Shown: positions 6,946-14,755 of the stretch, piece by piece | Numbering within the stretch: the stretch's first letter is position 1 | Layout: each line of letters opens with the position of its first letter | DNA from: Pseudoroseicyclus_A sp041714655 | GTDB lineage: Bacteria; Pseudomonadota; Alphaproteobacteria; Rhodobacterales; Rhodobacteraceae | Assembly: GCF_041714655.1 (NCBI RefSeq) | Contig: NZ_CP168219.1 | Coordinates: 2,480,001-2,544,000, forward strand | Length of the DNA stretch: 64,000 nucleotides | Reading direction: 5' to 3' | Made by a program: the position numbers and the translations under genes | The notes under the pieces: generated by a model | Seen by the model: only the letters and a program-made list of their open reading frames with translations | What the model was told of the DNA's origin: nothing | The model's database searches: none

Positions 6946-8742
6946 TCAGTCGAGCTGGGCCGGCTCCATCTCTTCGAGCTGCTCTTCGGTGTAGTCGGCA
7001 TAGACGCGGATGTCGTCACCGTCGTCTTCCACCATGACCGTCAGCGTGTCGAAGGCGATGGCAACGTCCTTCTCGCCGAGGCCCAGGAAACCGCCGACTT
7101 CGACGATGACCGAGGTCACCTGGCCGCTCTCGTCAAAGACGAGGTTGCCGATGTCGCCGATGGCGTTGTCGTCGACACCATAGAGCGTCCGGTCGAGGAG
7201 CTGGTCAGCCGGGATCGCGTTGAATTCGGCGGCGGTGTAGCCGTCGAGCGCAACTTCGGGGCCGCTGCCGACCATGGCCTCGCCATCCATCTCGGCGTCG
7301 GCTTCCGCCATCTCGCCTTCGACTTCATCAGCGGCTTCGTCGATCTCGGCACCGGCTTCCGCCACTTCGCCTTCGATCTCTTCGCCAGCATCGTCCATCT
7401 CGGCTTCGGCTTCGGCCATTTCGCCTTCGACAGCGTCACCGGCTTCTTCGATCTCGGCGCCGGCTTCCGCCACTTCGCCTTCGATCTCGTCGCCAGCTTC
7501 ATCCATCTCGGCTTCGGCTTCGGCCATCTCGCCTTCGACTTCCTCACCGGCGTTGTCGAGGGCGGCATCGGCCTCGGCAGCTTCCTCCTCGATCTCGTCA
7601 CCGGCTTCGGTCATCTCGGCTTCGGCTTCGGCCGTGACCTCTTCGGTCTCTTCGGCCATCTCATCACCGGCCTCGTCAAGGGCGGCAACAGCTTCGGCGG
7701 AGTCGTCATCCGCCTCGGCGTCGACATCAGCCTCGGCAGTATCGGTCTCGGGCTCGTCCGCCTCGGCGGTGCCTTCGGCCTCGGCGAAGGTCACAGTGGC
7801 CTCGCCGCTCTGCACCCAGTCGACGACCGGCTCGCCGGAGGTGGCGATCTCGATGTTCGGCTCGGCGCTCTCGTAGGTGACCGTCGGCTGGCTGCGCTCG
7901 ATCGACACATTCGCGGCAGTGTCGTTCTCGGCGAAGGTGACGCGCGGCTGGTTGGCCGTCATGTTCACCTGCGCATCGGTGACCTCACGCTCGGCGCCGG
8001 CCTGACCCGTCTGGTAGGTCTCGCCGGTCGCGCGGTCGGAGACCTGCACGCCTTCGCTCGCCTCTTCATCGGTGGCGCGGCGCAGCTCGAGCTCGACGCG
8101 GGGCTGGGCCTGCGTCACCGTGATGATCGGCTCGGCCTGGCGCACCTCGACCTGCGGCTCGGAGGTGGCGACATCGACGCCCGGCTCGGGCATCGTGATG
8201 ATGATCTCCGGCGCCGGCTGCTCGATGCGGATGGTCGGCTGCGGCATCTCGAGCGTGATGGTCGGCGCGGCCTGGCGGACGACGATCTGGGCCTGACCTT
8301 CGGTCACGCGCACATCGGGGGCCGACTGGCTGACCGAGACTTCGGCGTCGCCGCCTTCGATATCGACGGTCGGCGGGCTCTGCTCGAGATAGACCATGCC
8401 CTCGATGACGGCTTCGTCCTCGAGTTTCACGGTCGTCTGCTCCTGATCGACGAGCTCGGCGTCAGCCATGTCTTCGTCCATGTCCTCATCGGCCATGTCC
8501 TGCGACGTCTCGCCGTCCGTGGTGAACTGAACCAGAAGCAGCTGGCAGCTTTCGACGTCGCCGGCTTCGATGGCGGCCATCATTTCTTCGGTTTCGGCAT
8601 CCGTCGCCTCGATGGCGCCGTCGTCGAAAGCCGCCTGCAGATCGGCACAGATTTGAGCTTCCGCATCCTGGGCAAGCGCTGCGCCGCCCATCGGGATGGT
8701 CAGCGCCGTTGTCATGAGACACGCGCGGGTGATAGCGTTCAT
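6946..8742 (-). CDS. Exported, highly acidic repeat protein with C-terminal PRC-barrel domain
   Basis: 598 residues. Residues 1-24 are a signal peptide ending in AALA-QD. Residues about 118-330 hold irregular short beta-type repeats of the form QPxVxVxQ. Residues 371-478 are six tandem 18-residue units (type AEAEAEMDEAGDEIEGEV) with a seventh partial unit; they are almost pure Glu/Asp/Ala/Gly and predicted helical. Residues about 513-585 are a PRC-barrel-like domain (YGVDDNAIGDIGNLVFDESG). The product should be periplasmic or surface-located; its function is unknown. The start is supported by AGGGAGA upstream and an EcfG-type promoter at 8784-8808, which implies stress induction. Confidence 0.8.
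   Translation of the reverse strand: MNAITRACLMTTALTIPMGGAALAQDAEAQICADLQAAFDDGAIEATDAETEEMMAAIEAGDVESCQLLLVQFTTDGETSQDMADEDMDEDMADAELVDQEQTTVKLEDEAVIEGMVYLEQSPPTVDIEGGDAEVSVSQSAPDVRVTEGQAQIVVRQAAPTITLEMPQPTIRIEQPAPEIIITMPEPGVDVATSEPQVEVRQAEPIITVTQAQPRVELELRRATDEEASEGVQVSDRATGETYQTGQAGAEREVTDAQVNMTANQPRVTFAENDTAANVSIERSQPTVTYESAEPNIEIATSGEPVVDWVQSGEATVTFAEAEGTAEADEPETDTAEADVDAEADDDSAEAVAALDEAGDEMAEETEEVTAEAEAEMTEAGDEIEEEAAEADAALDNAGEEVEGEMAEAEAEMDEAGDEIEGEVAEAGAEIEEAGDAVEGEMAEAEAEMDDAGEEIEGEVAEAGAEIDEAADEVEGEMAEADAEMDGEAMVGSGPEVALDGYTAAEFNAIPADQLLDRTLYGVDDNAIGDIGNLVFDESGQVTSVIVEVGGFLGLGEKDVAIAFDTLTVMVEDDGDDIRVYADYTEEQLEEMEPAQLD
7279..7632 (-). repeat. Tandem 54-bp coding repeats (18 codons each)
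   Basis: Six complete 54-base units and one partial unit encode residues 371-488 of the acidic exported protein. Units 3+4 and 5+6 are more alike than neighbours, so the last expansion was probably of a 108-base pair of units. The repeats also create a long open frame on the opposite strand that is not a gene. Confidence 0.9.
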
Positions 8743-8783
8743 GGGGTGGTCTCCCTGTCGTTGCTGTTCGTTGACACACACAC

Positions 8784-8808
8784 AACGGCGGGAGCGCGGT
8801 GACGTTCC
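8784..8808 (-). promoter_or_regulatory. EcfG-type general stress promoter of the acidic repeat protein
   Basis: On the minus strand GGAAC (8808-8804) is followed by a 16-base spacer and CGTT (8787-8784). This is an exact match to the alphaproteobacterial EcfG consensus, GGAAC-N16/17-CGTT. The -10 element lies about 42 bases before the start codon, leaving a short leader that contains the ribosome binding site. Confidence 0.65.
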
Positions 8809-8835
8809 TAAAAAAGTGAAGGCAATGTCATCGCA

Positions 8836-8871
8836 GCAGCCGATCCGGGGCCAAAGCTCCGGGTCGGCTGC
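8836..8871. other. 13-bp hairpin upstream of infA
   Basis: GCAGCCGATCCGG (8836-8848) pairs with CCGGGTCGGCTGC (8859-8871), with one G-T pair and a ten-base loop. No T-run follows. It lies between the divergent acidic-protein promoter and infA; it may be a DNA boundary element or part of a leader. Confidence 0.5.
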
Positions 8872-8953
8872 GTTTACGGCCTTGAATTTCTGCGGCTCCG
8901 GTAGCATATCCCACGGCACCCGTCTGGAGCGGGTGACGAAGCATGGAGATCAC

Positions 8954-9172
8954 ATGGCCAAGGAAGACACGCTCGAATTCCCTGGTGTCGTGAAGGAACT
9001 CCTGCCGAATGCGACGTTCAGGGTCGAGCTTGAAAACGGCCATGAGATTATCGCGCATACGGCGGGCAAGATGCGCAAGAACCGCATCCGTGTTCTGGCT
9101 GGCGACAAGGTCCAGGTAGAGATGACCCCCTATGATCTGACCAAGGGTCGGATCAACTACCGCTTCCGGTAA
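8954..9172 (+). CDS. infA: Translation initiation factor IF-1
   Basis: 72 residues, the usual size. IF-1 occupies the ribosomal A site during initiation together with IF-2 and IF-3. The OB-fold sequence is fully typical: LEFPGVVKELLPNATFRVEL, HTAGKMRKNRIRVLAGD and a basic end RINYRFR. GGAGAT lies just before the start. A possible promoter with TTGAAT at 8882 and GCATAT at 8904 lies upstream, weakly supported. It heads an operon with maf, an RNase E/G gene and yacG, an order I know from other alphaproteobacteria. Confidence 0.97.
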   Translation: MAKEDTLEFPGVVKELLPNATFRVELENGHEIIAHTAGKMRKNRIRVLAGDKVQVEMTPYDLTKGRINYRFR

Positions 9173-9181
9173 GCCGGAAGC

Positions 9182-9766
9182 GTGACTCCCTCCTCCCCGA
9201 GGCTGATCCTCGGCTCGGCCAGTCCGCGCCGGCTGGAGTTGCTTGCGCAGCTCGGCCTGACCCCCGCCGACATCCGCCCGCCGGAGATCGACGAGACCCC
9301 GGCGAGGGCCGAGACCCCCCGAGACTACGTGCGCCGCATGGCCCGCGAGAAGGCCGCCGCTGTCCCCGTAGGCGCCGGTGAGGTGGTGCTCTGCGCCGAC
9401 ACGACCGTCGCGCTCGGCCGCCGCATCATGGGCAAGCCCGAGGATGCGGCGGAGGCGGAGGCGTTCCTGCGGCTCCTCTCCGGACGGCGCCACCGGGTGA
9501 TCACAGCCGTCGCCGTGGCCCGCGAGGGGCGGCTCTGGGAGCGCGACGTGGTGACGACCGTCGCCGTGAAGCGCCTCTCGGATGTCGAGATCCGCGGCTA
9601 TCTGGCGACGGATGACTGGCGCGGCAAGGCCGGCGCCTATGGCATCCAGGGGCCCTTCGGGGCGCTCTGCCCGTGGATCCAGGGCTCCTTCTCCGCCGTC
9701 GTCGGGCTGCCGCTCGCCGAGACGGCGCAGCTTTTGCAGGCGGCAGGTCTGGAGGTCTGGCGATGA
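9182..9766 (+). CDS. maf: Maf family nucleoside triphosphate pyrophosphatase
   Basis: 194 residues with a GTG start at 9182, nine bases after infA. Maf proteins hydrolyse non-canonical or pyrimidine nucleoside triphosphates to monophosphates as house-cleaning and have been linked to septum formation. Family motifs in order: LGSASPRR near the N-terminus, EIDETP, ADTTV with the catalytic Asp, GKP, SGRRHRVIT and GKAGAYGIQG. The last two resemble the dTTP/UTP-type (YhdE) branch. Its stop overlaps the RNase gene start by four bases. Confidence 0.92.
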   Translation: MTPSSPRLILGSASPRRLELLAQLGLTPADIRPPEIDETPARAETPRDYVRRMAREKAAAVPVGAGEVVLCADTTVALGRRIMGKPEDAAEAEAFLRLLSGRRHRVITAVAVAREGRLWERDVVTTVAVKRLSDVEIRGYLATDDWRGKAGAYGIQGPFGALCPWIQGSFSAVVGLPLAETAQLLQAAGLEVWR

Positions 9767-10800
9767 AGGGCCGGCGTATCGTGCTCGACCATCTGGGGGC
9801 GCGCCCGGCCGCGGCGCTGATGGTGGACGGGCGGCTCGACGATCTTCTGATCGACGATGAGGGCACCCGCCCCGGCGCCATCTTCCGCGGCATCTGCGAC
9901 CGGCCGATGAAGGGCCAGGGCGGCATGTTCCTCCGCCTTGCCGGCGGCCAGCGCGGGTTCCTGCGCGGCGCGTCGGGCCTCAAGCCCGGCCAGCCGCTAC
10001 TCGTGCAGGTCACCGGCATCGCCGAGCCGGGCAAGGCGATCCCGGTCACCGAGCGGCTGCTCTTCAAGTCCCGCCTCGTCATCGTCACCCCCGGCGCCCC
10101 CGGCATCAACATCTCCCGCGCCATCAAGGGCGAGGAGGAGCGGGCGCGCCTACGCATCGCCGCCGAGGAGGCGACGGACGGCGCCCATGGCCTCATCCTC
10201 CGCTCCGCCGCCGAGACGGCGGAGGAGGAGGAGATCGCCGAGGACATCGCCACGATGGAAGCCCTTGCCGCTGCCGTGCTGGCCGATGCGGAAGGGTCCG
10301 AGCCCGAGGCGCTGACCGAGGGCGACGGCCCGCATGAGCTCGCTTGGCGCGACTGGTCGGCGCCCGAGGTGGTGACCGAGCCCGGCGGCTTCGTCCGCGA
10401 GGGCGTGCTCGACGCCATCGCGATGCTGGAGAGTGCGGATGTCGACCTCGGCGAGGGCTTCCTCAGCATCGAACCGACGCGCGCGCTTGTGGCGGTCGAC
10501 GTCAACACCGGCGGCGACACGACGCCCGCCGCCGCGCTGAAAGCCAACCTCGCCGCCGCCCGCGCCCTGCCCCGGCAGCTCCGCCTCCGCGGTCTAGGCG
10601 GCCAGATCGCCGTCGATTTCGCGCCGATGCCGAAGTCCCAGCGCAAGCAGCTCGAGCAATCGCTCCGCGCCAGCTTCAAGGCCGATGCCATCGAGACCTC
10701 GCTGGTCGGCTGGACGCAGATGGGCCTCTACGAGCTGCAACGGAAACGCGAGCGCGCGCCCATGGCGCCGATCCTCGCCGGCCTCCGGGAGCACCTTTGA
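9763..10800 (+). CDS. Ribonuclease E/G family endoribonuclease, compact form
   Basis: 345 residues, much shorter than E. coli RNase G (489) or the catalytic half of RNase E. The S1-like region is near the N-terminus. The two catalytic Asp residues that bind magnesium are present, Asp246 in VAVDVNTG and Asp285 in IAVDFAPM. The zinc-link CPxCxGxG motif that dimerises RNase E is absent, and so is a long C-terminal scaffold. It likely cleaves rRNA precursors or mRNA. The start overlaps the maf stop (ATGA) and its own stop overlaps the yacG start, so the genes are coupled. Confidence 0.88.
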   Translation: MKGRRIVLDHLGARPAAALMVDGRLDDLLIDDEGTRPGAIFRGICDRPMKGQGGMFLRLAGGQRGFLRGASGLKPGQPLLVQVTGIAEPGKAIPVTERLLFKSRLVIVTPGAPGINISRAIKGEEERARLRIAAEEATDGAHGLILRSAAETAEEEEIAEDIATMEALAAAVLADAEGSEPEALTEGDGPHELAWRDWSAPEVVTEPGGFVREGVLDAIAMLESADVDLGEGFLSIEPTRALVAVDVNTGGDTTPAAALKANLAAARALPRQLRLRGLGGQIAVDFAPMPKSQRKQLEQSLRASFKADAIETSLVGWTQMGLYELQRKRERAPMAPILAGLREHL

Positions 10801-10952
10801 TGACCTGTCCGACCTGCGGCAAGCCCGCGACCCCTGAGCACCGCCCCTTCTGCTCCGCCCGCTGCAAGGAGGTCGACCTCGGCCGCTGGCTGAAGGGCGC
10901 CTACCGCATCCCGACACCGGAAGCGCCGACCGACGAGCCCGACGAAGAGTAG
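10800..10952 (+). CDS. yacG: DNA gyrase inhibitor / zinc-binding protein YacG
   Basis: 50 residues. A zinc ribbon with Cys3, Cys6, Cys18 and Cys22 (CPTC and CSARC) is followed by the family signature KEVDLGRWLKGAYRIP and an acidic tail. In E. coli YacG binds gyrase and inhibits it. The start overlaps the RNase stop in TGATG, which supports the assignment and shows coupling. It is the last gene of the infA operon; a GGTGGGT hairpin follows the stop at once. Confidence 0.93.
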   Translation: MTCPTCGKPATPEHRPFCSARCKEVDLGRWLKGAYRIPTPEAPTDEPDEE

Positions 10953-10971
10953 GGTGGGTTTGTAACCCACC
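10953..10971. terminator. Hairpin at the end of the infA operon
   Basis: GGTGGGT (10953-10959) pairs with ACCCACC (10965-10971) around TTGTA. There is no T-run, so it may end transcription only weakly or protect the mRNA 3' end. It lies between convergent genes. Confidence 0.45.
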
Positions 10972-10992
10972 ATCCGGCGTCGGCCGCCCCCC

Positions 10993-11577
10993 TCAGTCGT
11001 GCATCCCCTTCCCCTGAAGGATCGCCGGCCGCCACTTCTCGATCCGCCGCTCCCGCGTCTCGGCCCTCTTGGCGTCCGAGATGTGGATCACATAGCCCCG
11101 CTGCCGCCCCGGCGTCAGCGCCTCCCAGGCCTCCTGCAGCTCCGGATCGCCCTCGAGCGCGGCCACAAGCTCCTCGGGATAGTCGAGCTCCTCCGGCTCC
11201 AGCTCGACCTCGCGCCCGTCCTTCACGAGCTGGATCGCCTCCTCGACGTAAGCGGTGATGAGTCCCTCGGCCGCCTCCACCTCCTCGAGTGAGCCGAAGA
11301 CCAGCTTGCGCATCGCCCGCGAATGCTTGCCGGGCGCCACCAGCACCCCCTCGGGGTCGCTCAGGAGCACGCCCCTGTGAAAGCCCACCGCGCAATGGTC
11401 CTTGTAGCCCCAGATGACGCAGACATTGCCCTCCGCCGCGCCCTCCCCCCAGACGTAGCAGGGCTGGTTCCACTTCCAGGTCTCGCGCGCCTCGGTGGCG
11501 CGGACGATCCGGCGGAGGAGCCGCCGCTCCTCCACCCAGATCTCCCGGCTGGCATACCACTCATCGGCCTTGGTCAT
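10993..11577 (-). CDS. YdeI/OmpD-associated family protein (DUF1801-like fold)
   Basis: 194 residues, soluble. An N-terminal DUF1801-like half (ETWKWNQPCYVWGE, GNVCVIWGYKDHCAVGF) is followed by the typical C-terminal segment ALTPGRQRGYVIHISDAKR and a basic end (EKWRPAILQGKGMHD). The family is widespread but without an established biochemical role; distant relatives include iron-chaperone-like folds. GGAGGG upstream supports the start. It is convergent with the infA operon. Confidence 0.8.
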   Translation of the reverse strand: MTKADEWYASREIWVEERRLLRRIVRATEARETWKWNQPCYVWGEGAAEGNVCVIWGYKDHCAVGFHRGVLLSDPEGVLVAPGKHSRAMRKLVFGSLEEVEAAEGLITAYVEEAIQLVKDGREVELEPEELDYPEELVAALEGDPELQEAWEALTPGRQRGYVIHISDAKRAETRERRIEKWRPAILQGKGMHD

Positions 11578-11642
11578 CGGGGGCCCTCCTTGGCTCCCAA
11601 AATATCACCCGGCAGTTATACGTCCACCGGCTCCCCCTTCAC

Positions 11643-11703
11643 CTGGCCGAAAGTACCTCGGAGGTGTGGAGGCAGCGCCTCCACCCGGCCCGGAACGGGC
11701 CGG
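11643..11703. repeat. Palindromic intergenic repeat, family 1, copy E (divergent)
   Basis: CTGGCCGAAAGTACCTCGGAGG resembles the core of copy D (CTGGCCGAAAATACCTCGGGGG). It is followed by its own stem, GTGGAGGC (11666-11673) with GCCTCCAC (11677-11684), and a second stem, CCGGCCCG (11685-11692) with CGGGCCGG (11696-11703). It lies between two minus-strand genes, in reverse orientation to the other copies. Confidence 0.55.
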
Positions 11704-11705
11704 CC

Positions 11706-14204
11706 CTACCCGTCCACCCGGATCCGCGCATTCGTCGGGTCATATGGCGAATCCTCCGCCACCTCGGCGTCATAGAGCTCCCGGAACATCCGCACCTTGA
11801 GCTTCGTGCCCACCGCCGCCAGCGCCTCGGGCACATAGCCCATGCCGATCTGCTTACCGAAGGCGACGGACCAGCCGCCGGAGGTCAGCCGGCCGACCTT
11901 CTCGCCCTCGTGGAAGATCCCCTCCTTCCCCCAGGGGTCGGCATCCGCCGGCCCGTCGATCAGCAGCGTCACGCATTTCGAGCGGATGCCGACCGCCTCC
12001 ATAGCCGCCTTGCCATGGAACTCCTTTCCGAGGTCGACGAACCGGTCGAGGCCCGCTTCCAAAGGCGTCGCGTCGCGGCCGAGCTCTGTCCCGAAGGCGC
12101 GGTAGCTCTTCTCCTGCCGCAGCCAGTTCTGCGCGCGGGCGCCGACCAGCTTCATCCCCAGCGGCTCGCCCGCCGCCATCAGCCGATCGAAGAGGTGGTT
12201 CTGCATCTCGATCGGGTGGTGCAGCTCCCAGCCGAGCTCGCCGGTATAGGCGACGCGGATGGCGTTCACCGGGACCATGCCAAGCTCGATCTGACGGGCC
12301 GAGAGCCAGGGGAAGCGCTTGTTCGACAGCGCCGTCTCCGGCTCCGCATCGCGGATCAGTTTCGCGAGGATCTCCCGCGACTTCGGCCCGGCGAGCGCGA
12401 AAACGCCCCACTGGGTCGTGACGTTCTGCACCTCGATCCGGCCGAACTCGGCCTCCTTGTCCTCCACGGCTTTCCGCAGGAAGTCGGCATCGTAATCCGT
12501 CCAGGCGCCGGCGGAGACGAGGTAGTAGCGATCCTCGGCGAGCCGCACGATCGTGTATTCCGTCCGCGTCGTTCCCGCCGCCGTCAGCGCATAGGTGAGG
12601 TTGATCCGCCCGACCTTCGGCAGCTTGTTGGTGGTGAACCAGTCGAGGAAGGCCGTCGCCCCCGGCCCCGTCACCATGTGCTTGGTGAAGGCGGTGGCGT
12701 CGATCAGCCCGGCGGTCTCGCGGACGGCCCGCGCCTCGGCCTCGGCGAACTCCCACCAGGCGCCCCGCCGGAAAGACCGGCTGTCGTGATCGAACCCCTT
12801 CGGCGCATCCAGCGGCCCGAAGTAGTTCGGCCGCTCCCAGCCGTTCACCTGGCCGAACTGGGCGCCGCGCGCCGCCTGCCGGTCATAGGCGGGCGAGGTG
12901 CGCAGCGGCCGCGCCGCCTCGCGCTCCTCGTCCGGGTGGTGGAGGATGAAGACGTGGGAATAACATTCCTCGTTCTTCTTCTCCGCATATTCCGTGGTCA
13001 TCCACGAGCCGTAGCGCTTGGGATCCAGCGAGGCCATGTCGATCTCGGCCTCTCCCTCGACCATCATCTGGGCGAGGTAATAGCCCGTGCCGCCCGCCGC
13101 CGTGATGCCGAAGGAGAAGCCCTCGGCCAGCCACATGTTGCGCAGCCCCGGCGCCGGGCCGACCAGCGGGTTGCCGTCGGGCGTGTAGCAGATCGGGCCG
13201 TTGAAATCGTCCTTCAGCCCTACCTCCTCCGACGAGGGAATCCGGTGGATCATGCTCATGTATTCCTCCTCGATCCGCTCCAGATCGAGGGGGAAGAGGT
13301 CGGCGCGGAAGCTGTCCGGCACACCATAGGAGAAACGCGCCGGGGCACCCTCCTCATAGGGGCCGAGGATCCAGCCACCCCGCTCCTCGCGCACATACCA
13401 TTTGGCATCGGCATCGCGGAGCACCGGGTGCTGGTCGTGGGTCTTGCGCCATTCGACCAGCGCCGGATCCGGCTCGGTGACGATATACTGGTGCTCGACC
13501 GGGATCGCCGGGATCTTCAGCCCGAGAAGCTTCGCGGTCCGCTGCGCATGGTTGCCGGTGGCCGTCACCACATGCTCGGCGTGGATCACCTCATGCTCGT
13601 CCGAGGGCACGAGATTGCCGCCCTTCTCGACCATCTTGGTGACCGAGACCTCCCATTCGGAGCCCGTCCAGCGGTAGCCGTCCACCTGCCACTTGCGCTC
13701 GATCGCCACCCCGCGCTGCCGGGCGCCCTTGGCCATGGCCATGGTGACATCGGCGGGGTTGATGTAGCCGTCCTGCGGATGGAAGAGCGCGCCCTTGAGG
13801 TCCTCCGTGCGCACCAGCGGCCAGCGCTCGCCGATCTCCTTGGGGCTGAGGAATTCGTGGTAGACCTCCGCCGTCTCGGCGATGGAGGAGTAGAGCCTGT
13901 ACTCGTCCATCCGCGCGTCGGTCTGCGCCATGCGCAGGTTGCCGACGATGTAGAAGCCGGCGTTGAGCCCGGTCTCTTCCTCCAGCGTCTTGTAGAAATC
14001 CACGGAATACTTGTGGATATGGGTCGTGGCGTAGCTCATGTTGAAGAGCGGCAGCAGGCCGGCGGCATGCCAGGTCGAGCCGGAGGTCAGCTCGTCGCGC
14101 TCCAGCAGCATCACATCGGCCCAGCCGGCGCGGGCGAGGTGATAGGCGATCGAGGTGCCGACGGCGCCGCCGCCGACCACCAGAGCTTTGACATGGGTCT
14201 TCAT
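11706..14204 (-). CDS. FAD-dependent dimethylglycine / sarcosine dehydrogenase-like oxidoreductase with GcvT-like C-terminal domain
   Basis: 832 residues. The N-terminal half is an FAD-dependent oxidoreductase of the DAO type with the dinucleotide motif VVGGGAVGTSIAYHLARAG at about 8-26. The C-terminal half is a folate-binding aminomethyltransferase fold (AYTGELGWELHHP; LEAGLDRFV). This architecture belongs to dimethylglycine and sarcosine dehydrogenases, which remove N-methyl groups and pass them to tetrahydrofolate. GGGGAGA precedes the ATG. It stands alone. The Rieske oxygenase at 1188 could act upstream in the same methylamine catabolism, but they are ten kilobases apart and this is inference. 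Confidence 0.85.
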   Translation of the reverse strand: MKTHVKALVVGGGAVGTSIAYHLARAGWADVMLLERDELTSGSTWHAAGLLPLFNMSYATTHIHKYSVDFYKTLEEETGLNAGFYIVGNLRMAQTDARMDEYRLYSSIAETAEVYHEFLSPKEIGERWPLVRTEDLKGALFHPQDGYINPADVTMAMAKGARQRGVAIERKWQVDGYRWTGSEWEVSVTKMVEKGGNLVPSDEHEVIHAEHVVTATGNHAQRTAKLLGLKIPAIPVEHQYIVTEPDPALVEWRKTHDQHPVLRDADAKWYVREERGGWILGPYEEGAPARFSYGVPDSFRADLFPLDLERIEEEYMSMIHRIPSSEEVGLKDDFNGPICYTPDGNPLVGPAPGLRNMWLAEGFSFGITAAGGTGYYLAQMMVEGEAEIDMASLDPKRYGSWMTTEYAEKKNEECYSHVFILHHPDEEREAARPLRTSPAYDRQAARGAQFGQVNGWERPNYFGPLDAPKGFDHDSRSFRRGAWWEFAEAEARAVRETAGLIDATAFTKHMVTGPGATAFLDWFTTNKLPKVGRINLTYALTAAGTTRTEYTIVRLAEDRYYLVSAGAWTDYDADFLRKAVEDKEAEFGRIEVQNVTTQWGVFALAGPKSREILAKLIRDAEPETALSNKRFPWLSARQIELGMVPVNAIRVAYTGELGWELHHPIEMQNHLFDRLMAAGEPLGMKLVGARAQNWLRQEKSYRAFGTELGRDATPLEAGLDRFVDLGKEFHGKAAMEAVGIRSKCVTLLIDGPADADPWGKEGIFHEGEKVGRLTSGGWSVAFGKQIGMGYVPEALAAVGTKLKVRMFRELYDAEVAEDSPYDPTNARIRVDG

Positions 14205-14333
14205 GAGATCTCCCCGGGGGTTGCCGGCGCCAATCTGGCGCAAACCCGTGAGAAAGGGGAGAATACGGCGACGCCTCGCGCGCGAAATGCGACGCGGGGG
14301 GGTGCGCGGGGGGGCCCGCAGGTCCGGGCTAGC

Positions 14334-14666
14334 CTAGTCGGAGAGCGCCCCGGCGCGGCGGATGCGCGGCAACGCGGAGCGCTCGGTGGCGGCGATTGTC
14401 AGTTGCCCCGCCTGGGCGTCGATCCCGTAGAGATGCTGGAAGGGCGCGCGCCGGGCGGTGTCGAGCGCCTCGACATCGAGCCCGACCCTGTGCTCCGCCT
14501 CGATGGCGATGAGGCCGCGCGCCTCGGCGGCGGCGAAGGCCTGCCCGCCGGTCTCTTCCGGCTCCTCCGCCGGGGCGACGGTGGCGGTGAGCGACTGGGC
14601 GATCGGGCCGGCCGCGAGGATGAGCCCGAGGCCGAACACGAGATGCTTGATGCCGAATTGCGCCAT
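14334..14666 (-). CDS. Small exported protein with C-terminal RIRRAGALSD motif (A)
   Basis: 110 residues, no recognised family. Residues about 1-24 form a signal peptide (basic-hydrophobic, LVFGLGLILAAGPIAQS). The middle is Ala/Glu-rich with no cysteines. The last ten residues, RIRRAGALSD, are identical to those of the neighbouring protein encoded at 14756-15229, although the rest is unrelated. GGGAGT lies seven bases before the start. An AT-rich gap of 89 bases separates it from the upstream gene, so it may have its own promoter. Confidence 0.65.
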   Translation of the reverse strand: MAQFGIKHLVFGLGLILAAGPIAQSLTATVAPAEEPEETGGQAFAAAEARGLIAIEAEHRVGLDVEALDTARRAPFQHLYGIDAQAGQLTIAATERSALPRIRRAGALSD

Positions 14667-14755
14667 GGCAGGACTCCCGCCGTCAGGTTGGAATTCCTGA
14701 AAATTGGCGGAAAAATCGGGCTGAATTTAGGCGATATGCGCGAAAAATCGAAAGG

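Noticed and set aside
6919..8802. Long open frame (627 codons) on the plus strand opposite the acidic repeat protein
   Set aside because: It is the mirror of the 54-base repeats, rich in Phe, Gly, His and Leu by composition. The minus strand has the signal peptide, PRC-barrel, ribosome binding site and promoter.
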